Part shown: positions 1 through 13,032 of the stretch, in pieces
Layout of the letters: every line of letters begins with the position of its first letter
Numbering within the stretch: position 1 is the stretch's first letter
From: Diploscapter coronatus
Taxonomy: Eukaryota; Nematoda; Chromadorea; Rhabditida; Rhabditidae
Direction of reading: 5' to 3'
DNA: 64,000 nucleotides
NCBI GenBank assembly: GCA_964036155.1
Contig: OZ038423.1
Location: forward strand, 72,865,249 to 72,929,248
Position numbers and translations under genes: made by a program
The notes under the pieces: generated by a model
What the model was told of the DNA's origin: nothing
The model's database searches: none
Seen by the model: the letters and a program-made list of their open reading frames with translations, nothing else

Positions 1-150
1 TTTACAGGATAGGCAGTTTTGAGAATTTAATATTTTTGTGATGATTCAATGCCGTCGTCTTTCAACTTTTTTATTTTATAAAGTTGCAAAAATTCTTTTT
101 CGTGTATTTTTCACTTTTCAACCCATGAAGATCGTTGGATGTCAAAATAC

Positions 151-335
151 GGCAACTTGTATTTGTCGTAATGACAAGATGTCGTACACTACTCTAGTGA
201 ATGTCGTGATGACGTGAGCTATAGATAATATAGGGTAAGGGTGAAGGTAAGAAGAAATAGCGTGGGAAAAGTAGGCCATGTCATCACGATATTTTAGCTC
301 ACGACATTCCGACATCACGGCAAATACGAATTGCC
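151..335. repeat. MITE-like element, family 1 (copy A)
   Basis: Imperfect terminal inverted repeats of about 35 bp. The left arm begins GGCAACTTGTATTTGTCGTA and the reverse complement of the right arm begins GGCAATTCGTATTTGCCGTG. The inner part of each arm repeats ATGTCGT-type words. No coding capacity. The same arm sequence and a similar interior (AAGAAATAG, then GTGGGAAA, then TCATCA) recur at 38227-38329, so this is a dispersed non-autonomous DNA element. A clear target-site duplication was not seen. Confidence 0.65.
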
Positions 336-3300
336 CAGAAATACTTTTGACCTCTGGAACATGCGCTATTTTCTTCATTTTTCCAAATTCGTCCTCTTCC
401 CTCCATTCTCTCGATTGATTGTGCATTGTTTTGCTGTGCACCTACCTTTCCTCTTCCATTTTGATTGCCGCGCGACCTTTTTGTACTTTCGTTTTTGCCA
501 TCACTTCGCATTTCGATGGCAGCCTTGTTCATTGCTAACGCCAGTCTTGGGGTCCTGGGCAAAGTTAGGGAAGGGAGGTAATTATGGTAGAGGAGAGGGA
601 AGAGAAAGCAATCGAAGAGGAGAGGAGTGAAAGTTGAAGTTTCTAAAGGAAAACACAGCTAGGTGGTGAGGGAGTCATTTAGGGGCATTCACAGCCATTT
701 TCAGCATTTAGCAAATCATCCACTCATTCAGACAGTCAATGACAGAATGGCAGCGAAGTACTGAACTATGCTCAGTATTTTATGAGTGTGCTATCCTTTA
801 TCGATTCATGCAGTTATTTGTTCGTTCTTTTGAGTAACATTATTAACCTCGGACGTGAGCTGTAATAAATTTGGGATCAAGGGCGCGCTGAACTGCAATT
901 TCGACAGTACCAAGTCCGTGCTCAAATTTCTTCGTACTAAATCAAAATTTCTAACTTTCTGGGTTCAGACAGTATGCCTACCAAAATCACTGCTACCTGA
1001 CAAGGTCCCTAGCTTTCAATGAATTATTTATTCTCGATAATGTTGCATTCACGTGCCACCATCAATTCTTCTATCTTCTGCGAATTGTAACCTCGAGAGA
1101 ACATTCTTGATTTATCCCCTTGTCTCTATCACAACTTGACAATCATTCGAATGTCAGCAACAGTCGGCCAATCAGCAATGTTATTCTAACCTCGGCCACA
1201 CCTGTCAATGTCATTCGCCCTTCAAATGACAGACAAAGGCAGATGACTGTCGGCATCCCTTTTTATCTTCCATATAGTCGAACATCGAAACGTAAACTTG
1301 ATGCCGAACATGGCAAATTTTAGCTACTTCATCTAAAAATAGTACTTCTTCTTAAATTTTGAAAATTCACTCTTTCCCATCTTAATACCCTCTCATAGAG
1401 TGATTTTCCAGCTTTTTCCTACTGATGTGTAAAGCATAGAATCGTAATAATTCTCGGAAAATACATTCTTTCTCGAGATTTTTCTACATCAGGAAGCATT
1501 TATTTCGCCCAATAGTTTTCGGCAGGTCGTCGAAATTTGGATCATTGGCTGTGTGGCATCGAATTGCGTGGGGATAAATGCTGCGAGGGGAAAAGTGGGA
1601 GAAAGAAAGTTGAAAGGTGGGGAGAAAGTGTGTGAGAAAGAGGGAAAGAGATACTAAACAAGGCAGTGCAGGGCTTCTCTTCACTCGTTTCGACGGCATT
1701 CACGAGAGGCAGAATTAGAATGCGACAGGGGGAGGAACCCGTCTATGTTTCTGTCATTTCTCCCATCTCTGATATCGGCGTTTTTCATATTTTATCGCTT
1801 TCGGTCTTCCTTTTTGCAACTTATCTTCCCTGCCAAATCGTTCATTTCTCCCCCACTTCTCTAGCTTCTTTTACAGTTTTATCACTAATTTTCGTAGACG
1901 TCTTTCGGGGGAAACAATTGCATCAATCGAATGCCAAAACGAGAAGATGATCATAATTGGGACATTCATGTTTTTCCTAACATTTTCATTGAATTATCAT
2001 TTACGGTTCATCAATTCGAGAATCTTTTCTCCATAATTTTCGATACGATTTTCCAAAACTCGTGTGTCCATTTTTAGATCGAATGCTCCTCTTTCTTTGC
2101 CTCTGAAGATTCTACCTGGTTCTTTTATTGCAAGATTCGATAAATTTTCTCTGAATGTCAACTTTATCCAATTTCCGGTCAATTCATGCCCATTTTCCTC
2201 ATCCATCTTTCTCCTGTCTCCGAAATTCTGTGCCCAAAGTGTCGTCCGTGTCAGATCGGTTCGATTGATTTCCATATGTTTCTTTCGTTTTCCGAGTTAA
2301 AACTTGTTTCTCGAAATTTCGCGCCCTGCGTTTTCCCGGTCCTTTTCCGATTTGCCTTTGCTTTTTACGGATCATCGGTTGAGAAGAAGTGATTTTCCAG
2401 TCGTAAGGCGCAAACAACAACAAATCTGCGTGAGAAGTGCCCATTTTAGTAGGCGCGATGACTTAATGATTTCAGGTACTAAATTCTTCGAATTGGTTTA
2501 TAAAAACACCGAATTTTGAGGCCTCCGGAAATTGCAAAGCACGTGATATGGGTCAAGTCAAATCTTCTAGAGTTTTGGACGATGGCCATTTTTAACTTGA
2601 CCGAATGGGTTTTCCTTGCAAAATTTCTAAGTTCTGAATTATTTCTCATCGTGCAAAAACTCGAGCAGTTTGCGTCATCAAAGTTTTAACCCTCATTCTT
2701 CACTGCATAGTTTGCGGTCATTCTTTAAACTTCAATCTCATCATAATCCACGAGTTTGACGAATTGGATATGCTCCTACGTATATTTTTGCATCCTCATA
2801 CCAAAAATGTTTTCATTTTCACGTAGAAACTCACTGCCAAGCCACTCTTATGACGTCTTTAGCAGACAGTTGGAAGAAAAGTTTGACCTTTGACTTTGGC
2901 CAATTATAAAAGTTCAAAGAAATGCAATTTTTGAAGAAAATGGCATTGTCAAAATGTTCGTTTAGTGCCAGCCTAAGTTTACCTTTGCCTAACCGAATTA
3001 TTTCCGTTAGCAGTCGAGTAATTAATTATCGATTATCATCATCGTATGGTTCTTTCTCCGAACTTTCCTTTGTCAAACTCATTTTTCTTCCGATTGGTTC
3101 GAAGTTATCTTTGTTCACACTAAAATTATTTATTTCCACAATCACTTTATTGAATTTTCTCGATAATGCTGATTTTGCCTGAAAAACGGACTATTCGAAT
3201 CAAGGGGTGCATAAATTTCGACTTCGAAAATTTTCAAATCAAACTTCGTGCGACCCTATTCGAGTGCTAATCAATCGTTTCTCTATTCCTTTCCGCTTAT

Positions 3301-3992
3301 AAAATTCTATAGTCTTTTCCAAACAAACCTTCGCAAAATGACTTTTCGGTCCTTTGAATGTTCGTCCAATGGTTCTCTCCAGGATTATCGTTAATTTTGT
3401 TGGATCAACTAGGGATTTGCATTATTTTTCTACGTAGAACTATCTGTATTGGGTCAACCTGGCGTCCCTTTGACTTTCCATTTTTTGCGCTCAAGTGCAA
3501 AGTGACCTGAGCCATTAATATAGTGCATTTTGCACTCGATCCGCTCATTTCGCATGCGAATTCGAAAGTGCTCCATTTGTCGTAAGAATTGGAGAAATAC
3601 GACACAATCTTCTTGTCCTTTCTTCACGAAGAAAAGTCCCTGTTGTACCAGATTCGTTCGAGTTTGGTACAATTCTTAGGCTTTGACTGAATCATTTTGA
3701 AGATCATCTATGATTCTTTGTTCTTTGCAATCAGTATAATTGAGCTTGAAGAATTGATCAATCTTTTGCTGGTTCGATAAACTTGATCATGTTTCTCATC
3801 TTCTTCATCTTGACAATTTGACGAAATGTCAATTCCGAGTTTTTCAGATTTTCAAGGATTCATTCACTCCTGCTGTAAAATAATATCTTTTCTGCCACTT
3901 CAAATGCCATTTCATTCGTTTTTGCACAAATTTTGGCGTCGATGTCTGCCAGATGTTTCATATTCTTTCATCTTCTTCGAATTTCCTCGATC

Positions 3993-4265
3993 ATGCCTAG
4001 AGAGCGCAATCGCATTTTCGAAATCCATATTGGTGAGAGGAAAAATATGTTTTGTTTAAAACCCATTTTTGGGCATTAGGCGTGGCTTCTATGAATCGCT
4101 TCAACGGTGAAAAATGTTCTTCCTAGTCGAATTGACCAATATCAGTCGTGAAAATCCCAAAAATATCGACTATTCTAGTGCAAATATTTCCCGAAACAAT
4201 TCATACGATGGTTTCCCTTATTTCTCTCTTTTTCATAATGGGAAGGATTTGCGCTCTCTAGGCAT
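3993..4265. repeat. MITE-like inverted repeat
   Basis: A 17-bp near-perfect terminal inverted repeat, ATGCCTAGAGAGCGCAA, starts at 3993, and its reverse complement ends at 4265. The interior is T-rich without a convincing gene. This spacing (273 bp) is typical of a small non-autonomous DNA transposon. No second copy was noticed in the window. Confidence 0.5.
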
Positions 4266-5864
4266 ACTACGTCCATGTCACAATCCTCGTTCATTGTCTC
4301 AATTTTTCATTGTTTTCCTACCATTTCATCTTCCGAATTCGAGCTTTCTCTAATACGATTTTTCTTCCCCAGATGTCGCACTCTTCTTCTTTTCTTTTGT
4401 TTTGTCCAACTTTTCATTCGAATTCCTCGCAATTAGCTTGTCGTTCGGCCTAAACTCATAAAGGAAATTATTACGTCAAAACGATTGCGAGAGTGATGGA
4501 AAAATCGAGACCGAAACAAGTTAGGAGAAACTTTGAACGATCGAATTGTAAACATTTCTAATTGCATCTATCATTGATTATCGCTATTTTATTGGCATTG
4601 TTACAGAAATTTCTCGACTTCTATAACTTCTCACGAACGCTGATTGAATCTGATAGGTATTCTTAAAGGAAACTTGCAAAAATCAATGTTCCATTTTGAC
4701 TATTCGATTTTATTATCCGCTCAATTTTCTTGCACTAAAATCGAAGAAAGAGCTTATTTTTACTCGCGTAACTAATAGCGGAAAGACCTTGATGAAGGGA
4801 AGACCGAGAGAAAACCGTGAAAAGCGAAGAGCGACGAAGAGAGGACTACAAAAGCCTGTAAATCTGGGACTAATCCCTAGCTGAATGACTGAGAAATGAA
4901 CTTGAGTCAGAGATGAGATAGCATTGTAAAATGGAGAGAAAGGTGCAATCGAGGACGTAATTTTGAGTAGACGTAACCCTTGAAAGAGAAACGAGGAGGG
5001 AAGACATCAACCTTGCTCGATTCGATCGAAAATAATGCTCTACTTTGTACTCGACTCAACTGACCTTTTGCACGAGAATAACTGACTCCTTAGCCAAGCC
5101 AACAAAATGAGCCATCAAATTGACCGAACGTTTGTGAATGACCGACCTTTCGTAGACTTTTTCCCACAAATCCTGTCTACTTGCCACTGTTTAGATCGTA
5201 TCGATAATTCTTGATCCAATTGTTCCTCCATTTTGTTTCAAATATCTTCGAATTTTATGTCACGAAAAAGGCTATCCAGCTTCGTTGAAGTTATCTTTCT
5301 GTTTCCTGCGTAGTTCCCACATAATCGTGTTCTTTCTTTTAAATTCTAGTCGTCTATTTTTGGCATTAACAAATTAGAGTCGGACAGTTAGTGTTTATCT
5401 CTGGCGAAGTGAGCATTTGAATAAAAATTTCCTAAAAGCTGGAAAAATTAGAATTTCATCAATTGGAAGATGAATACGACGCGATTTATCGTAAGTTTCC
5501 GTTCACTATTAAAATTACTCCAACTCCGTGTACCGCACTAAGGGAGGCTAATCGTCATTTTCACCGAGGAAAATGACAAGAAATGCCGTGAAATGACTGA
5601 AAATAGCGCACGGTGTCCGTAAAGTTGCAAGTAATGGGCGAAAAATTATGATAAATCGTCGCATTCATCGTTCACTTGATGGAATTCAGATTTGTACAAC
5701 TTTTGAGGAATTTTCAATCGTGGCTACTTCGCCAGAGACGACTCATAAAGTGAGTGAGAAAGAGCGAATCTGTGGAAGAGACTCAGGAAAGATAAACTCC
5801 AACTTTGTGAAGCTGATTTCTTATTGCTCTCGACAAGGTATTTAGCAAAAATTCATTACTTCAG

Positions 5865-8800
5865 ATGCGATGCATTCTGCCAACGCTAGATAAGCCGTTG
5901 GAGAAATTGTTCGCGTGGTACACTAGACATCTGCTAGTTGATTATTATTTGGTCAGTCGATACTTTTTTCTTTTACAAACGAAACAGTTCAGCTATTTAT
6001 CATATCACCGGTATTGTTGACGATTGCATTGGGAGGCGGTTTCTATTGGATTACCGAATTGACATTGTTAGACGCGAAGAAATTGTATACACCGATTAGT
6101 GCTCCAAGCTGGCAGGAAGAAGAAGTCTTCAGTCAGGTAGACTTTTCTTGAATTTTACGCCCGAGTCTTCTTCAAAGCCCGTTTGTGAAATGTATCATGA
6201 GCAAGGGTCAATCTGAGACAGCTTTATGATCTGAAGCTGCTGATCAGTATCATCAACCTCGAACTATAGTGATAAGATGCGAAAAAGCTCATTACGAAAA
6301 TCCTCATAATCATTTGGAAGAAAAGTACTGTCAAATTTTCAGTTATGGCCGGTGAAAGAGTACGAATTTCTGCCGGAACGAACCTTCCAATGGAACCGTT
6401 ATTTTTATCTCGTGGTTCACGGAAATCTAAATCAAAATGGAACGTATCCGAATATTCTGGAAGGCCCATATCTTGACGATCTCAGCAAAATGGAAGAGGA
6501 GGTAGCAACACGTGTCGGGTATAAAATGAAGCATGAGTGGATCAACAACACGACGGATGTCATTGTCAATGATACTATTACTTTCAAGGTGATCATTCGA
6601 AATCTATTTATTCAACCTTTGCATAATCTCTAGGACGTCTGTATGAACTGGTATGGCGAATGTTATCGGGAAAAGAGCGTCATTTCAATGTTGAAAAAGC
6701 GAAAGGAACTCGAGAAGCGGTAGCCTTTTCCCATGATCTTGTTGATGTCCAAATCAAACTGTTTCAGAGGCATTTCAATAACGTATCCCCGAATCAATCA
6801 ACAGGGCACACCAATTTACATCGCGTTCGTTATCGGTGGCGTCGACACCTATCCAAATCGAACGATCAAGGTATAGTTTGTCACTTTAAAGCAGCCTCAG
6901 CAATGCTTCATTCAAGACTGCTCGAGCCATGCGTCTTTGCTACTTCTTGAAGTTTCAAACGCGGATCGAAGATGAGATGGCTCGCGCTTGGGAAGACGCT
7001 GCGACGAAGTTCGTCCGGGAAAAGTATTCCAATCATTCGACTCTAACGGTGGGATTTTTCCAACTCTTGGGCAAGGTTATGACATAATTTTAGGCCCACA
7101 TCAAGCATTCTCGAATTATCGACCATGGACTTACGAACAACGCAAATCGTCTGAAGCCATACTTCAATGTGACTATAATCGTGCTCGTCCTCTTCACGGC
7201 TTTCTACTCACTCAAATGGTACTTTCATGGAGAGGGATGCTTCAGAGGTTGATTTTCATCATTTGTGAAAGGAAACCATGAATTTTCAATTTCTAGTCAA
7301 AGTCGACATGATGCGATCGAAGCCCTTGTTGGCGCTTGGAGGAGTTCTATCGTCGACTCTAGCAATCATTAGGTGAGTTTGAAGAGCTTGCTTGACCCTG
7401 AAAGCTAATTTCAGCGGTATTGGGCTTCTTCTATGGTGTGGGATGTTCTTCGCGGAAATCACTTTGATCGCTCCGTTCCTCGTTCTTTGTAAGTCGAAAT
7501 TTTCAAATTCGAAGTCGAAGTCGAAACTTCGTCTCAGCTCTGATCTATTCCAATGATTTCTGCAAAAGTTCCAAAAATTCCATAATTGTTCAGCAATTGG
7601 CGTGGACGACATGTTCATAGCCGTTGCTGCATGGCACAACACGGAAATCAGGTATCCTGGGAAAAATCACAAGGTGCTGAAGGAGCGAATGGTCGAAGCT
7701 ATGGCAGAGTCGGCTGTCGCTATATTCATTACTTCCATCACTGATGTAAGCGCGATTCAATTTGCGTCTTCAAACAATGCTGACTTTTGAGGTCCTTTCG
7801 TTTGGAATCGGAACGATCACTGACATCAAAGCTGTAGAAGGATTTTGTGCGATGACCGCAGCGTGCATGTTCTTCACCTTTCTATATCAGGTTTATTTCT
7901 TAGTCGAAGTCCAGCAGTTTATCTAGAAACTAGATAACCTTCTTCGCTGGATTAATGGTCGTATCAGCAAAACTTCAAATGGCTGAAAGGAACGCTTGCT
8001 TCCCATGCGTTCAAGTAAGGAGGCAACTGTTTTATTAACGATAACTGGCACATTCAGGCAGAAGACTTGTATACATTTGAAGACGGTTCATTACGGCCGA
8101 ATCTGAGTTCGAGCAAATCAAATAGCAAGAAGAATGCCGAACTGAACAGAGAGAACAATAGCTCTAACAACTCGTTCAGCAGCCAAAGCGATAAGTTTGA
8201 CGATGAATCAAATGAATCGAAGGTTCGAATTCCCTAACCAAATCGCAGGTCTAAAATAAATCTTTAGAAATCCGACCGCATCTCTAACGGTAGCTCCCCC
8301 GACCCTTCAGAAATTCACATCGCCGTAAAAGGCCGAGGTGCTATGGCTCATTTCTTCCGGTAGATATATTTACAGATCTTCATTCCAAGTTGAGATAATT
8401 TTAGTGACTGCTACGTGCCATTTCTTCTCAAAGTGCAAACGAAAATCATCGTCGCGTTGGTTTTCATTTTTTATCTAGGAGTGGGCACCCGAATTTCTCA
8501 ATTCATCGAATGAAATGTGGCGTTTAGATTTCAATTTATGGAATTACGATAATGGAACAAGGCTTGGATTACGACAAACTTCTGCTCAAATCAGATCCTT
8601 TGGTGGAAGCTTTGAAAAGGGAAATTGACTTGTTCCATGGAGGCGACCAGGTTCGAATTGGTCTATTTTGGAAGTCAGCAGATGAGGTTTCAGATCGAAA
8701 TCGCCATCCAAAACGTGCCGGATTTGACCGATCCGAAAATCCGTGATCGAATCAAACAAGTCGCGAGAGAGTTCGAGAACACCACTTATTGTAGGCTCAT

Positions 8801-10346
8801 TCGAGATAAAAGAATGAGTTTTTATTGGGAAAACTTCAGGCATCGGCTCAGAAGGAACTTCTCTGTGGCTTCGTGAGTACGAGAAATATTCGAACATGAC
8901 TGGATCGTACCTCAACGATGATAGAGAGTCGTGGGTCATTGGAGTCTATGAGTGGTCACAGTTATTCGCCTTCTACAAATTATGGTAAGTTGCATTTTTC
9001 TCGACCAGAAGAATATGATGCGTTTAGGTCGCAAGACTTTGTCTGGGCTAACACTTCTGACTATGACAATATGAATATGACGGCGTTCAGATTCAGAATC
9101 GGTGTCAATCGAACAAATACGCCTTCTGACTTGGTAAGGAAAACTTTTCTCAAACCCTTCAAAGCGGGCGCAATTTAGGTTATGATCACGAAAGAGCTTC
9201 GAGATATTGCTGCAAATCATCCGGACCTAAACATCGTCACTTATCAGCAGAGCAGAGCAATTGCAGATCAGGTATTGTGGGCGTCGGAATACTTGATGAA
9301 AATGAGAAATATCGAATTTTTAAAGTTTGGATGGATGCTCATTTCGCGAGTGCACACATGCACATTATCCTATGACAATTTCCTATTTTTCATTATAAGT
9401 ATCGTCAAATAAGGTGCATGTGTGTATTCGAACGCTCACAATAAGACAACTTTGAGGTATCGAATAGCTAGCCACCAATTGAAATTCCAGCTGAACGTCA
9501 TTCTCCCATCGACGATTCAAAACGACTCCCTGGCCATGATTTGCATGATCATCATCGCTCTGCTGTTTATTCCAAATCCCGTCTGCGCATTGTGGATAAC
9601 TCTTGCCATGATCAGCATTGATATCGGTAAAACTTAATTTCACACCAACCCTTTATTATCATTCCAATTCAGGAGTGATCGGCTTCTTATCGTTGTGGAG
9701 CGTCAAGTTGGATCCGATTTCGATGATCACAATCATCATGAGCATAGGATTCTCGATCGAGTTTTCGGGTATCAATGAACAGAAAGAAAGAAAATCGTCC
9801 AAAGTTCAGCTCACATCACCCATGGCTTTGTGAGTAACCCGGACAAATTGTCTCCGATGGAACGATGCGTTGATTCGATGGAACGACTTGCTTGGCCAGG
9901 TGAACTCTTCAAATGCCTATATTTTCTGATTTTTCAAACCATTGAAATTGCAGTGATTCACGGAAGTCTTTCGACAATTCTCGGCGTGACAGTGCTCGCC
10001 TTCATCGATTCATACATGGTGTTGGTGTTCTTCAAGACGATCTTCCTCGTCCTAACGATTGGTGCTTCGCATGCTCTCATCGTTTTGCCTGTAGTGCTGG
10101 CTGTGACTCAACCGTCAATTGAAAGGTAGCTTTTCACTGTCTAAAATCAACAGCTTATGCTGCCGTGCTTGAAAATTCAAACTTTTAAGTTTTCCGAAAT
10201 ATGCCATCATCTTCAGATGCAACGACTACTTCCGAAAGGTGTTCAAGCGAAGGCGCACACGTAGACGGACAACATCGCGAAATACAAGAAGGAAAGAGAT
10301 TAAAAGCGTTTATGCAATCACACTTCCTGTCAATGTCACTTCATAG
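5865..10346 (+). CDS. Patched-related (PTR) sterol-sensing-domain transporter-like protein
   Basis: 25 exons: 5865-5951, 5993-6136, 6343-6588, 6634-6719, 6768-6870, 6917-7024, 7094-7247, 7297-7372, 7415-7488, 7594-7745, 7792-7890, 7934-8014, 8058-8222, 8268-8359, 8405-8480, 8528-8650, 8694-8790, 8840-8984, 9028-9133, 9179-9271, 9491-9626, 9673-9768, 9810-9899, 9954-10125, 10217-10346; about 976 residues. The N-terminus [12 protein letters not shown], the ectodomain ([22 protein letters not shown]), the sterol-sensing helices ending in GVDDMF, and the second RND half ([27 protein letters not shown]) follow the nematode PTR plan. PTR proteins act in membrane and apical extracellular-matrix or cuticle trafficking, with substrates mostly unknown. 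The start ATG directly follows a TTCAG acceptor, so the mRNA is probably trans-spliced or has an upstream 5'UTR exon. An Asn/Ser-rich cytosolic insert occupies exons 13-14, and the tail is Arg-rich. The exon 6 donor is uncertain (see findings). Which PTR paralogue this is cannot be told. Confidence 0.92.
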
Positions 10347-11738
10347 TGAATATGAAATTTTTACCGATCTGCACAGAATTTTATCACTGACTTTGACAAT
10401 CACGTTGTAGGCTCATTGACAAGTTTTATCAATTTCTGCGGCCATTTTTTTCAATTTTTCCCATTTCACTCAACTTCTTATGACCTTCAAACAATATCAT
10501 CGTATTTCTTCCTGCACAATTTGGGTCAAGCTCGTGAAAATTTTGGACTCAAGTAGTGTCTACTTATTACCTGAAATCAGCATCATGAGATAGATAACTC
10601 AATGACTTCTTCTAGCAATAGAATAACTTTATCGACACTTCAATACCTTTACCTTACAATCCTTTTCCCTGACAGAGATCGTCGACCTACTTATTCATAG
10701 AGTACGTGCATCTCTTTATCTGTACGATTTGAGCATCAGCATCATATCTCATTCCTGTTTGTAACTTCACTTGGTTTGCTCCAGAAACTAGTCTTGCCTT
10801 TGTACCGTCTCTTCATAGGCAACTGCCGCCAAATTGGGTAATTTATTCGTTCTCAACACTTTGTGTTTCACTATTTTTCCCTCTGAAGCGTTCAATTTTG
10901 CGTTTATCTTGTTGATTTTATAAAATTTACGATAAAAATTTCACATATAAACTGAAAACTTGTTTTGTTATCACCTACTTTTAATAGTTCTCTTCAAAGC
11001 GAAGCTCACTTTATTGGCCGACCCAAAAGCGTCGTTACGAGGACACAAGTGTTTTCGCACAAAATTTGCATGCAAAATTAGCTTGATTTAAAAACTAGAA
11101 CTTCTCCGCTTCGCGCCTGCTCGCTCGTCGTTCTGTGCCAGTTTTCGGTTGGCTGTTAGAATTTCGATTATTTCTACTATCTTTATTTATAATTTAGCTG
11201 GGTTTGACTAAATTTGTGTTAAATTGCTTTAAGATTGTAATTAAATTGGATTAAATTGAAATTATTCAATTTTTTAAAATAAGATAAATGTTAAATTTCT
11301 GCCAATAATAGAATCAAGAATAAAATAGATCAAAATTTGTACTATGATTAGCAACCAAGCTAAAATATCAACACTTTTAGCGAATGCCTGAAACATAATG
11401 GTATTATGCAAATGTTGTTTCAATATATGAAATATCGTATGAGTTTAGCACACTTCAATATCAGTTCTCAATAAAAATACTTTAGACGTCAATTATCTTG
11501 CTATAAAATCTACACAACTTTGGAGTAATTTAAATGATAAACCATGTTTAGGAATCGATTTTTAGTTTGATAAAAATTGCGAAGCATCAATCTAGTAGTT
11601 TCATCCTCCTTTCCTCGATGATCAATTTCAAACTCATTAATTGCAGACTTTCTCACTCAATCAATACTCTTTTACTGTTTTCATTTCGAAATAATGCTAT
11701 GGTGATTGTTTAGGTCTCTTCGCAAAGAATTAACAAAG
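10347..11738. other. AT-rich intergenic stretch
   Basis: Between the patched-related gene and the F-box pseudogene. It probably includes the patched-related 3' UTR. No open exon chain, tRNA or clear repeat was recognised. Confidence 0.5.
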
Positions 11739-12234
11739 ATGTTAGCCAATTTACCAGTCGAAATTATATTGTTAATCTGCCAATATCCCGAATTCTAAGA
11801 GCTGGGACAATTGGCTTGGACTAACAAACGGATGATGCAAATAATCAAGAAATATCTGCCGATAGCGCTCGAGAAGAGAATTTTATTCTATCGTAGGAAA
11901 ATATTTCGTATGAGCGAAAATTTATTTTAGTATTTAGTATCTTATATAAGCAGCGATGTCAAAGAAGGGAACATTTGTCTGTTTGATTCGCATATTAATT
12001 CTGTTAAGCAGATTGCAGAATTTACTAATTATTATGAGCCATGGGAAGTTGCAACCACAAAAGACAAGGTAGATTATTTTACTTGGGATTGCCAATTTTG
12101 TAAATTTTAGATTTTCGCAATTAAATCTGGTAACAAATCACTTGAAATTTCTGATCTGAATACTCGACAGATCAATAGAGGTAACATTAGAAAAATCAAT
12201 AGATTGTTAAAATTTGCAAAAATTAGAGCTGTGA
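11739..12234 (+). pseudogene. F-box protein pseudogene with one nonsense codon
   Basis: Four exons (11739-11892, 11938-12068, 12111-12180, 12227-12234) join in consistent phase through introns of 45, 42 and 46 bp. They would encode about 119 residues. The start MLANLPVEIILLICQYPEF is followed by an in-frame TAA at 11796-11798, after which the frame goes straight on as ELGQLAWTNKRMMQIIKKYL. Together this is a typical F-box (LP-E-I near the start, then L-x-x-L-x-x-x-N-K). The remainder (NICLFDSHINSVKQI, then PWEVATTKDKIFAIKSGN) looks like a short beta-propeller-like piece. F-box proteins bring substrates to SCF ubiquitin ligases and are expanded in nematodes. All splice sites are intact, so the lesion is young, strain-specific or a sequence error. 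Confidence 0.6.
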
Positions 12235-13032
12235 ATGCACTTGCATTTTATCTTTCCTTTCGATAAAATTTGCATCAATTTATTCATCAAGCATATTTGT
12301 ATGACTAAAGAGAATTCGACGGCGAGATCGAGCGTGATTTTAAAATGAGATCAAATAATTTGAAAACTGAGGACAGTAGATGAGGGAGGCAACTCGGATT
12401 CTTCACCATGTTCTACGAAATAGTATAAGGACTAGATCTCTTACCATTGTCTACCCTAACCATGCAGCGAAGTTCTCATGCAGCCACGTGGCGAAGAATA
12501 CAAATCGCCAAATACCAAATGAGGAATTGCATGAAATTGCCAAATGTTGGCAAGACACGAGGAATGATAATTTGTAAATGAGGTTGCTCGAATTCGATAA
12601 ATTTTGTATGAAAAATGAATCATTTTGGCACTATACTCGACCATAGCGAATGAAGATAAAAGCTAGAATTTCGTGGTTTCGATGAATGCATGTTGTGAAT
12701 CTCGTAGTAAATTGGGGAGAAACTATGAAATTAGAAGAACGAGTGAGAATGCTGTATATGATCGGGCGTCCTTGCGACCTTCGGACGAGCACCAAATACA
12801 GCCGTGTAGTCGTCGGCGCTAAATGTTGTTGATTTATTCTGACATTATTTTTTTTGCTTTTTCATTTTTTCGTCGCAACTCACTTGATATCATCAATAGC
12901 TTTTTCATGTTCCGCCTTCATATGCTTATCGTCAGGCGAACTCTCGCCCGATTTATCTGTCTCTTGAGGCGATGTCGAATTTGGTGTGGAAGAGGCTGTA
13001 TCTGATTTTGTTTGCGATACTTTCTTCCGCTG
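12235..13032. other. Intergenic stretch
   Basis: Between the F-box pseudogene and the 3' end of the ARMC9-like gene on the other strand. It presumably includes the ARMC9-like 3' UTR. No further gene recognised. Confidence 0.5.

Larger units (their letters stand above)
1..5864. other. Non-coding stretch, no confident gene
   Basis: No chain of exons with matching phases and recognisable protein could be built on either strand. The open frames here are short, mostly T-rich or A-rich, and overlap on both strands. A 67-codon frame at 1120-1323 (+) has fairly ordinary amino-acid composition but no partner exons were found. Two inverted-repeat elements lie here (151-335 and 3993-4265). The last few hundred bases are probably the 5' region of the patched-related gene, whose first coding ATG follows directly on a TTCAG acceptor. 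Confidence 0.5.

Noticed and set aside
1658..1672. AGGCAGTG, the start of miR-34.
   Set aside because: The match stops after the seed and the flanks do not fold back.
2888..2908. TTTGACCTTTGACTTTGG, a DR1-like nuclear-receptor half-site pair.
   Set aside because: Such matches are expected by chance in 64 kb, and no gene start is nearby.
6870..6916. Apparent frame break between exons 5 and 6 of the patched-related gene when a 30-bp intron is assumed.
   Set aside because: Using the acceptor at 6916 gives a 46-bp intron and restores the conserved [16 protein letters not shown] reading, so there is no break here.
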